Notes under the pieces: model-generated
The model's database searches: none
Seen by the model: the letters and a program-made list of their open reading frames with translations, nothing else
Told to the model about the DNA's origin: nothing
Program-made: the position numbers and the translations under genes
DNA from: Flavobacteriales bacterium
Lineage (GTDB): Bacteria > Bacteroidota > Bacteroidia > Flavobacteriales_F > PHOS-HE28
Length of the DNA stretch: 64,000 nucleotides
Assembly: GCA_016788635.1 (NCBI GenBank)
Contig: JAEUSU010000026.1
Span: 122,227 to 186,226, forward strand
Reading direction: 5' to 3'
Shown here: one piece after another, positions 34,801 to 46,800 of the stretch
Numbering within the stretch: the stretch's first letter is position 1
Layout of the letters: each line of letters opens with the position of its first letter

Positions 34801-37800
34801 CGATGCCAATGGTTGCACGGCCACGGGTGTGCCCGGTTTCACCATCGACGAGCCTGCCCTGCTGACGGTAAGCGCCGTTGCTTCCCCCACCACCCTGTGT
34901 GAGGGCAGCCCGCTTAGCCTCACCTCTTCCAGCACCGGTGGCAACGGTGGCCACGCCTTCACCTGGAATGGCACCGGCTACGGCCCCGTGGCGGGCCAGA
35001 ACGTGTCCATCCCGGCCATCAGCCGCACCCAGCAGGGCACCTTCTCGGTGACCGTGCAGGATGCCCTTGGCTGCACCGCCACCAACACCACGGCCGCCGT
35101 GGATGTGCAGTACATCGACCCCATCTTCACCTGCCACGCCAACGTATCGGAGTACAACGATTCGGGCCTCTGCGGCGCCACGGTGAGTACCTATGCCCCG
35201 GCCATTGTGATCGACAGCGACCCCACGGCCACGATCTCGTACAGCCACAACCCCGGTAGCTTCTTCCCTGTCGACACCACCACGGTGACGGTGACCGCCA
35301 CCAACGCCTGCGGATCGGAGGATTGCACCTTCGATGTGATCGTGACCGACAACCAGCTGCCCACCATCAGCTGCCCGGCCAGCGTGACCGTGCCGAACAC
35401 CTTCGGCCTGTGCAGCGCCGTGGTGTCCAGCGGCCTCACCGCCACAGCGGGTGACAACTGCGGCTTCACCGTGACCTACGTGCTGAGCGGCGCCACCGGC
35501 GGCAGCGGCACGGGCAGTGCCAACAGCACCTCCTTCAACGTGGGCAGCACCACCATCACCTACACGGTGACGGACGCCAGCGGCAACACCGCCGTCTGCA
35601 ACAGCACCACGGTTACCGTGAACGACACCGAGAGCCCCACCGCCGCGTGCCCGCTGGACTTCAGCGTGAACACCGACCCGGGCCAGTGCACCGCGACCCT
35701 GAACCAGACCGTGATCGGCCCCACCCTGCTGGACAACTGCTCGCCCAGCACCGTGGCCAGCTACATCCTGAACACCCCGAGCGGGCCTGTCGGTCCGGTG
35801 GCCATCCCGAACCTCGCCAGCTTCAATGTGACCTTCCCCACGGGTGTGAACACGATCACCTATACGCTGAGCGACATCTACAGCAACCAGACCACCTGCG
35901 ACATCGTGGTGACGGTGAATGATGTGCAGATCCCCGTGGCGACCTGCCAGAACATCAGCGTGAACCTGAGCGCGGGTGGCACGGCCACCATCACGCCGGC
36001 CATGATCAACAATGGCAGCAGCGACAACTGCCCCTTCACCCTGAGCGCGGCCCCCACCAGCTTTACTTGCGCCAACGTGGGTGCCAACACCGTGGCGCTG
36101 ACCGTGACCGATGCCAGCGGCAACACTGCCAGCTGCAACGCCACGGTGACCGTGGTGGACAACATCGCGCCCAGTGCCGTGTGCGTGGGCCCGCAATCCG
36201 CCACCACCGATCAGGACCTGTGCACGTACACGCACACGACCACTGCCTGGGACGTGGCGACGGACGACAATTGTCCGGGTGAGACCGCGACATACAGCGC
36301 GCCTGGCGCTTCGCCCGCCATCGGCGGCACGCTGAACGGCACCACCTTCCCACTGGGCGGCACCACGGTGACCTGGACGGTGACCGATGCCAGCAGCAAC
36401 ACCAGCACCTGCAGCTTCGTGCTGACGGTGACCGACGCCCAAGGGCCCACGATCACCTGCACGAGCAACAAGAACGTGAACAGCAACGCCGGCGTGTGCA
36501 CCTACACACACGGCGACAACAGCTGGAACGCCACCGGCAGCGACAACTGCCCTGGCGTGGGCTTCACCTACGTGCTCAGCGGCAACACGCTGGGCAGCGG
36601 TTCCAGCCTGAACGGCGTGACCTTCAACCCCGGTGTGACCACCGTGACCTGGTTCGCCACCGATGCCGCCAGCAACTTCGTCACCTGCTCCTTCACCGTA
36701 ACGGTGACGGACAACGAACTGCCGACCATCACCTGCCCGGCCCCGATCGTGGCCAGCAACGATGCCGGCCTGTGCAGCGCCGTGGTGAGCTATGCCACCC
36801 CGGTGGGCACGGACAACTGCGCCGGTCCCCTCACCACGCAGACCGCCGGCCTGGCCAGCGGCAGCGCCTTCCCGGTGGGTGTCACCACCAACACCTTCCT
36901 GGTGACCGATGCCAGCGGCAGCACGGCCAGCTGCTCCTTCACCGTAACGGTGAACGATACGGAGTTCCCGACCTTCACCACCAACTGCGTAGTTGACCAG
37001 ACCCCCGCCACGAACACCGGTTGCACCTATGTACATGCCGGCATCGCATGGGATGCCGTGGGCGACGACAACTGCCCGGGTGAAGTGACCGGCTACAGCG
37101 CCCCCGGCGCCACCCCGGCCACCGGTACCAGCCTGGCCGGTGCCGTGTTCCCGCTGGGCGCCACCACGGTGACCTGGAGCGTGACCGATGCCTCCGGCAA
37201 CACCACCAGCTGCAGCTTCGATGTGACCGTGAGCGATGACGACGCCCCTACGGCGCTTTGCCAGAACCAGACCGTGGTGCTGGATGGCACCGGTAACGTG
37301 GGCATCACCGCCGCCATGATCAACAATGGCAGCTCGGACAATTGCACCACCACCGGCAACCTGGCCCTGAGCGTGAGCCCGAGCAGCTTCACCTGCGCCA
37401 ACGTGGGTGGCAACACGGTGACCCTGACGGTGACCGACGAAGCGCTGAACAGCAGCACCTGCGATGCCACCGTGACCGTGCAGGACCTGCAAGTGCCCGT
37501 GCTGGGCGCCTGCCCCGCCAACTTCACCGGCGTGAACGATACGGGCCTCTGCTCGAAGGCCGTGGGCTTCACCGCACCGGTGGTGACCGACAACTGCACC
37601 TCCTTCAGCACCCTGGCCTGGTCCGTGACTGGTGCCGGTGCCACGCCTTCCAGCGGCACCAACAACATCCCGGCCTCCACCGCCTTCAACGTGGGTGTGA
37701 GCACGGTGACCTACCTGGTGACCGACCCCGGTGGCAACACCGCCACGTGCAGCTTCACGGTGAACATCATCGACAACCAGACCCCGGTGATCTCCTGCCC

Positions 37801-40800
37801 GCTGAGCCCGGTGGTAGGCACCGATCTGAACCTGTGCACCGCCGTGGTAACGGGCATTGCCCCGCTGGCCACCGTGGATAACTGCGTGCCGCCCCTTAGC
37901 CTGAGCGTGAGCCACCTGCTGAGCGGTGCCACCAGCACCGGCGGCATCTATGTGCCCGGCAATGCCAACGGCCTCACCTTCAACCTGGGTGTGACCAACG
38001 TGAGCTATGCCGTGACCGACCTGGCCGGCAACAGCAGCACCTGCGTGTTCTCCGTAACGGTGAACGACACGCAAGGGCCCACCATCACCTGTGTGGCCAA
38101 TGTGACGCAGGATACGGACGCCGGTGTGTGCACCGCCGTGGTGAATGGCATCGCCCCCGCCTCCTTGAATGAGAACTGCGCCTACACCGTGGCCTGGAAC
38201 GCCAGTGCGCCGACCAGCGCCAGCGGCATCAACAATGCCAGCGGCACCACCTTCGCCCTGGGCACCACCACGGTGACCTACACCATCACCGAGGTGAACG
38301 CGCCGGGCGCCAGCGCCAGCTGCAGCTTCACCGTAACGGTCGAGGATAATGAGGTCCCGACCATCACCTGCGCAGCAGGCCAGACACAGACAGCCGACCC
38401 CGGCTTGTGCACGGCGGCTGTGACCGTGGCCGGTCCGACCGCGACCAACGACAACTGCTCGATCGCCAGTGTGCTGAACAACTACAACGGCACCAACAAT
38501 GCCAGCGACACGTACCCGCTCGGCCTCACGGTGGTGACCTGGACCATCACCGACGGCAGCGGCAACACCGCCAGCTGCACCCAGAACATCACGGTGACCG
38601 ACAACGAGAACCCGACCATCACCTGTGCGGCCAACCAGACGCAGCCTGCCGACCCCGGCGTGTGCACGGCGGCTGTGACCGTTACCGGCCCCGTCACGGC
38701 TGACAACTGCTCCGTGGCCTCGGTGATCAACAGCTTCAACGGCACCGGCAATGCCAGCGACACCTACCCGCTGGGCACTACCGTGGTGACCTGGACGGTG
38801 ACCGACGGCAGCGGCAACACCGCCAGCTGCACGCAGAATATCACGGTGACCGATACGCAGAACCCGACGATCACCTGTGCGGCTGCCCAATCGCAGCCCG
38901 CCGATCCCGGCGTGTGCACGGCAGCAGTAACGGTCGTTGGGCCTGCTACGGCTGACAACTGTTCCGTGGCCAGTGTGATCAACAGCTTCAATGGGACCAG
39001 CAACGCCAGCGACACCTACCCGCTGGGCACTACCGTGGTGACCTGGACGGTGACCGACGGCAGCGGCAACACCGCCAGCTGCACGCAGAACATCACGGTG
39101 ACCGATACGCAGAACCCGACGATCACCTGTGCGGCTGCCCAATCGCAGCCCGCCGATCCCGGTGTGTGCACGGCAGCAGTAACGGTCGTTGGGCCTGCTA
39201 CGGCTGACAACTGCTCCGTTGCCAGCGTGACCAACAGCTACAATGGCACGGCTGACGCCAGCGACACCTACCCCGTGGGCACCACGGTGGTGACCTGGAC
39301 CGTGACCGACGGCAGCGGCAACACCGCCAGCTGCACCCAGAACATCACAGTAACCGACAGCGAGAACCCGACCATCACCTGCGCAGCAGGCCAGACACAG
39401 CCCGCAGACCCCGGCGTGTGCACGGCGGCAGTGACAGTTGTTGGCCCCACCACGGGTGACAACTGCGGAGTGGCCAGCGTGATCAACAGCTTCAACGGCA
39501 CCGGCAACGCCAGCGGCACCTACCCATTGGGCACCACGGTGGTGACCTGGACGGTGACCGACCTGAGCGGCAACACCGCCAGCTGCACGCAGAGCATCAC
39601 GGTGACCGATACGCAGAACCCGACGATCACCTGCGCGGCCAACCAGTCGCAGGTGGCCGACCCGGGCGTGTGCACCGCCGCAGTGACCGTGGCCGGACCG
39701 ACCGCCACGGGTGACAACTGCTCGATCGCCAGCGTGCTGAACAGTTTTAACGGCACCAGCAACGCCAGCGGCACCTACCCCGTGGGCACCACGTTGGTGA
39801 CATGGACCATCACCGATGGCAGTGGCAACACCGCCAGCTGCACCCAGAACATCACGGTTACGGATAACCAGGCCCCGGCCATCGCCGGCTGCCCGGCCAA
39901 CATCCTTCAGGGTAGCAACGCCGGCTTCTGCGGCGCCGTGGTGAACTGGACCGCACCGACCGCCACCGACAACTGCGCAGTCACCAGCTTCACCAGCACC
40001 TATGCCCCGGGAAGCTTCTTCGCCGTGGGCACCACCCCCGTGGTGTACACCGCCCTGGATGCCGCCGGCAACAGCACCACCTGTGGCTTCTCGGTGACGG
40101 TGCAGGACACCGAATCACCCAGCATTGGCTGCCCGCTGAACCTGATCGGCGGCCTGGCCGTGAGCACGGGTGTGGATAGCTGCCAGAAGACCCTGGGCTT
40201 CGACATCCGCCCGGACCTCCTGGACAACTGCCCCACCGCACTGACCCTGACCTACAGCCTGAGCGGCGCCACCACCGTGGGTACCACGAACGTGCCCGAC
40301 GTGAACACGCACTTCCTGACCTTCAACACGGGTACGACGAACATCACCTACGTGCTGAACGACGCGGCGGGCAACAGCACCACCTGCACCTCGCAGGTGC
40401 AAGTGCTCGACACCCAGTTCCCGAACGCTGTGTGCAACACCTACACACTCGTCCTGAACGCGGGTGGTACCGGTACGGTGACCCCGGCCAACATCAGCAC
40501 CAGCACGGATAACTGCGTGATCGCCACGGAGACGGTGAGCCCGAACAGCTTCACCTGCGCCAACGTGGGCTCGAACACAGTGACCCTGACCGTGGTGGAC
40601 AACAGCGGCAACACCAGCACCTGCAACACCACGGTGACCGTGGTGGACAACGTGGCACCGGTGGCCATCTGCCAGAACATCAGCGTGGACCTGAGCGCCG
40701 GTGGCACCGCCACCATCACCCCGGCCATGGTGAACAACGGCAGCAACGACGCCTGTGGCATCCTCAGCCTGGTGCTTGACGTCACCAACTTCACCTGCGC

Positions 40801-43800
40801 CAACGTGGGAGGCAACTCGGTGACCCTCACGGTGACCGACAACAACAGCAACGCAAGCACCTGCACCGCCACGGTGACGGTGAATGACGTGACCCCGCCG
40901 GCGGCGATCTGCCAGAACATCACCGTGCAGTTGAGCGCCGGTGGCACCGCCACCATCACCGCCGCACAGGTGGATGATGGCAGCAACGATGCTTGTGGCA
41001 TCGCCACCCTGAGCGTGAGCCCGAGCAGCTTCGGTTGCGCCAACGTGGGCCCGAACAGCGTGACGCTGACCGTGACCGATGTGAACAGCAACGTGAACAC
41101 CTGCAACGCCACGGTGACCGTGGAGGACAACGTGGATCCGGTGGCGAATTGCTTCGCCACGGCCAATGTGGTCCTTGACGCCAACGGTGACGGCACCCTG
41201 CTCCTCAGCCAGGTGGACAACAACAGCGGCGACGCCTGCGGCCTGCTGAGCCTGGTGCTCAGTCAGGAGGACTTCGGCTGTGCCGACATCGCCAACAACC
41301 CGAACGTGGTGACCCTGACGGTGACCGACAACAACAACAATGTCAGCACCTGCACCACGGATGTGACCGTGATCGACAACGTGATCCCGGATGCCATCTG
41401 CTTCGGCACCGCGAACGTGGTCCTGGATGCCTTCGGCAGCGGCACGCTGACCCTGGCCCAAGTGAACAACAACAGCAACGACGCCTGCGGCATCGCCACA
41501 CTGGTGATGAGCCAGACGGCCTTCTCCTGTGCCGATATCGCCGGCAACCCGAACACGGTGACGCTGACGGTGACCGATAACAACGGCAACACGAACACTT
41601 GCACCACGGCGGTGACGGTGATCGACAACACCGCCCCCACCATCGGTGCCTGCCCGGCCAACGTGAACACCACGGCCCAGCCTGGTCAGTGCTACCGCAC
41701 GCTCACCATCGCCAGCCCGACCACGGCGGATAACTGCCCGACCACGCTGACCTACGCCGTGACCGGTGCAACGACCATCCCGAGCACGGCCGCGCCGATC
41801 ACCAGCGTACAGTTCAATGTGGGCCTGAGCACGGTGACCTACACGGTGACCGATGCCGGTGGCAACACCGCCAGCTGCAGCTTCACCGTGAACGTGGTGG
41901 ATACCCAGACCCCGTCGGTGACCTGCCCGAGCAACGTGCTGACGTTCACCGACCCGGGTGTATGTGGAGCCGTGCTGGGCGGCGCTTTAGTGAGCCCGAC
42001 GACCAGCAGCGACAACTGTCCGTTGCCTGCCAACCCGTACAGCTACCAGTTCTCCGGTGCCACCACCACATTGGGCTTCATCAACCTCACCGGCACGCTC
42101 CTGCCTCCGACGCTCTTCAACCCCGGTATCACCACGGTGACCTGGCGTGTGACCGATGCCGCCGGCCTGCAGAGCAACTGCATCTTCACGGTGACCGTGA
42201 ACGACAACCAGGCGCCCGTGGTGACCTGCCCGGCCATCCCGCCTGTTGTAAGCACCGACTCCGGTGTGTGCACGGCAGTGGTGACCGGCATCAACCCGAA
42301 CGTGACCGAGAACTGCGCCCACACCGTGACCTACACCTTGAGCGGAGCCACCGGTGGCACCGGCACGGTGACGGCCAGCGGCGTGACCTTCAACCAGGGT
42401 GTGACCACGGTGACCTACACGGTGACCGAGACCAACGCACCCTTCGCCTCGGCCAGCTGCAACTTCACCGTAACGGTGAACGACACCGAACTGCCCAACG
42501 CGATCTGCCAGAATGTGACCGTGACCCTGGATGCATTGGGCAACGGCAACACCACCGCCGCTGCGGTGAACAATGGCAGCACGGACAACTGCGGCATCGC
42601 CAGCCTGAGCCTGAGCCAGACGGCCTTCGACTGCAGCCATGTGGGCACGAACACTGTGACCCTGACGGTGACGGACGTGCACAGCAACACCAACACCTGC
42701 ACGGCCACGGTAACGGTGGTGGACAACATCGCCCCGACGGTGACCTGCAGCAACTACAGTGTTGACCTCAGCGCCGGTGGCACCGCCACCATCACCCCGG
42801 CCAACGTGGGTGCCGGTTCTGCTAATGATGCCTGTGGCATCGCCAGCACCAGCGTGAGCCCCAACAGCTTCGATTGCAGCAACGTGGGCGCCAACAGCGT
42901 GACCCTGACAGTGGTGGACAACAACGGCAACACCACCACCTGCAACGCCACGGTGACGGTGAACGATGTGACCCTGCCGGTGGCCCTCTGCCAGAACTTC
43001 TCCGTGGACCTGAGCGCCGGTGGCACCGCCACCATCACGCCAGCCATGGTGGATGGCGGCAGCGGCGACGCCTGTGGCGTGGCCAGCACCAGCGTGAGCC
43101 CGAGCACCTTCACCTGTGCCAACGTGGGCTCGAACACCGTGACCCTCACGGTGGTGGACAACAACGGCAACACCAGCACCTGCAACGCAACGGTGGAGGT
43201 GGACGACGTGACCCCACCGGTGGCCCTGTGCGTGGGTGCGTTCAACCTGAACCTGAACGCACTGGGCAACGCCAGCATCGTGGCCGGCCAGATCGACGCC
43301 GGCAGCACCGATGCCTGCGGCGTGGCCAGCACCGTGCTTGACGTGTCGTCCTTCGACTGCAGCGACGTGGGCCCGAACACAGTGACCCTGACGGTGACCG
43401 ACGTGAACGGCAACTCCGCCACCTGCAGCACCGTGGTGACCGTGGTGGACGTGACCGCCCCGACCGTGACCTGCAACAACTACAGTGTTGACCTGAGCGC
43501 CGGTGGCAACGCCACCATCACCCCGGCCAACGTGGGTGCGGGCACGGCAGCAGACGCCTGCGGCATCAACAACGCCCTCACCTCGGTGAGCCCCAGCAGC
43601 TTCACCTGCGCCAACGTGGGCGCCAACAGCGTGACCCTGACGGTGGTTGACGTGAACGGCAACACCACCACCTGCAACGCCACGGTGACGGTGAACGACG
43701 TGACCCCGCCGGTGGCGGATTGCGTGGCTCCGTTCGACGTGTTCCTGGATAACGCCGGAAGTGCGTCCATCACCGCTGCCCAAGTGGATGACAACAGCAC

Positions 43801-46800
43801 GGATGCCTGTGGAATCGCCTCCCTGAGCGTGAGCCCGAGCGTGTTCGGCTGCCACAATGTGGGTGTGAACACGGTGACCCTGACCGTGGTGGACCTGAAC
43901 GGCAACACCAGCACCTGCACCACGGATGTGACCGTGATCGACAACATCGCGCCGTCGATCACCTGCCCGGCTCCCGTGAGCGTGAACACGGATAGCGGGC
44001 TCTGCACCGCCAGCGGTGTAAGCCTCGGGCTGCCCGTTACGGATGACAACTGCAGCGTGGATGTGGTGGCGAACAACGCCCCCCTGACCTACCCGGTGGG
44101 TGTGACCACGGTGACCTGGACCGTAAGCGACGTGAACGGCAACACCAACAGCTGCACGCAGACGGTGACCGTAAGCGATGTGCAACTGCCCGTGGCCGTC
44201 TGTCAGAACATCACGGTGGCCCTGGGTGCCGGTGGTACCGCCACCATCACGCCAGCCATGGTGAACAACGGCAGCAACGACAACTGCGGCACAGTTTCGC
44301 TGAGCGTGGCCCCGAGCAGCTTCACCTGCGCGAACCTGGGTGCGAACGCCGTGACCCTGACGGTGACCGATGCCAGCAGCAATACCGCCACCTGCGTGGC
44401 CAACGTGCAGGTGATCGACAGCCTGCCGCCCACCTGGGTGACCGGTCCCTTCGACCTGAACCAGACGCTGCAGTGCAACAACGTGTCCGGCATCACTGCC
44501 GCACTGGGCCTGCAGCCCGTGGCTACGGACAATTGCGGTCCGGTGACCATCAGCCTGCTGACCAGCATCACCGTGCCGGCCGGCTGCCCGAACAGCTACA
44601 CGATCATCCGTACCTGGAACGCCACCGACCCGAGCCTGAACGTGAGCACCACGTTCACCCAGATCATCACGGTGGTGGATACCCAGGCCCCGGTGATCAC
44701 CACCCTGCCCGGCGCGCTTGACGGCACCTTCCAGTGCAGCGATGTGTCCGGCCTCAGTGCCGCCCTGGCCTCCTTCCCGGCCGCCACGGACAACTGCACG
44801 CCGACCCCGACGCTCGTGCTGCTCACCGACATCACCACGCCGAGCATGAGCTGCCCGAACGCCTATGTACGCGTACGCACCTGGCAGTACAACGACGGCT
44901 GCGGCAACCTGAGCGGCACCTACACGCAGACCATCACGGTGATCGACAACACCCCACCCACGGCCAGCGCCGGCACCATCGCCGCCTGCTACCCGGATGT
45001 GGCCAGTGCCGAAGCGGCCGCCATCGCCGCCACCACGGCCAGCGACAACTGCACGGACCTGATCGACCTGATCATCACCGCGAACACCGTGGGTACCTGC
45101 AGCGCCACCATCACGGTGACCGTGGATGATGGTTGTGGCAACAGCGTCAGCGTGAGCTACAACACCCGCATCGACGACACCGACCCGATCGTGACGGCCG
45201 GTACCATCGCCGCGTGCTACCCCGATGTGGCATCCGCTGAAGCCGCCGCCATCGCCGCCACCACCAGCAGCGACAACTGCCCCGGTACGCTGACCGCCTC
45301 GGCCAGCACCACCGGCACCTGCAGCGCTGTGATCGTGGTGACCGTGACCGATGAGTGTGGCAACAGCGCCAGCGTGAGCTACAACACCCGCATCGACGAC
45401 ACCGACCCGATCGTGACGGCCGGTACCATCGCCGCATGCTACGCGGATGTGGCCAGTGCCGAAGCCGCCGCCATCGCCGCCACCACCAGCAGCGACAACT
45501 GCCCCGGTACGCTGACCACCTCTGCCAGCACCACCGGCACCTGCAGCGCTGTGATCGTGGTGACCGTGACCGATGAGTGTGGCAACAGCGCCAGCGTGAG
45601 CTACAACACCCGCATCGACAACACCGCTCCGGTGGTCACCACGGCCCCTGGAGCCTTGGATGCCACGGTGCAGTGCGACAACCTCGCCGGCATCGCCGCC
45701 GCCCTGGCCCTCTTCCCGAGCGCCACGGACATCTGCACGGCTGCGCCCACCATGAACCTGGTGAGCGACATCACCACGCCGGGTGCCTGCGCGAATGAAT
45801 ACGTACAAGTGCGCACCTGGAACTTCACCGATGAGTGCGGCAACACCAGCGCCAGCTACGTGCAGACCATCACGGTGGTGGACACGCAGGCTCCGGTGGT
45901 GACCACCCTTGCCGGTGCACTGGATGCCACCCTGGAGTGTGATGACCTGGCCGGTATCGCAGCCGCCCTCGCCCTGACACCCAGCGCCACCGACAACTGC
46001 ACCGCCAGCCCGGCCATGAGCCTGGTGAACGATGTGACCACGCCGGGAGCCTGTGGCAGCGAGTACGTACGCGTCCGCACCTGGAACTTCAACGACGGCT
46101 GTGGCAACACCAGCGCCAACTACGTGCAGACCATCACCGTGGAAGACACCACCGTACCCGTGGTGACCACAGTGGCCGGAGCCCTGGACGCCACCCTGGA
46201 ATGCGATGATGCCACTGGCATCGCTGCGGCCCTCGCGTTGGCACCCACCGCCACCGACAACTGCGGCACGGTGAACCTGAACCTGGTGAGCGATGTGATC
46301 ACACCCGACCAGACCTGCCCCAACGGCTATGAGCGTGTGCGCATCTGGAACTTCGACGACGGTTGCGGCAACGTGAGCGCCAGCTTCACCCAGACCATCA
46401 CGGTGGTCGATACGGAGGCTCCGGTGATCACCACGGCGACCGGTGCGCTGGATGCCACGCTGCAGTGCAGCGACCTGGCCGGTATAGCTGCCGCCCTGGC
46501 CCTGGCCCCTGCGGCCACGGACAACTGCGGTGCCGCTGCCATCAACCTGGTGAGCGATATCACCACACCGGGTTCCTGCCCGAGCACCTACACCCGTGTG
46601 CGCACCTGGAACTTCAGCGATGCGTGCGCCAATGTGAGCGGCACCTACGTGCAGACCATCACGGTCGTGGACACGCAGGCTCCGGTGGCCGTGAACGCTC
46701 CTGGTTCGCTGAACGCCACACTGCAGTGCAACGATGGCGGTGGTTATGCTGCGGCCCTGGCCCTGGCCCCCACGGCCACGGACAACTGCAGCACGCCGAC

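Noticed and set aside
34247..39142. Antisense open frame of about 1,630 codons under the giant gene
   Set aside because: The translation is a monotonous Gly/Ala/His/Arg-rich string without domains. It arises from the biased codons and repeats of the sense strand. The same applies to 41987-45808, 46964-48793 and 31901-34132.
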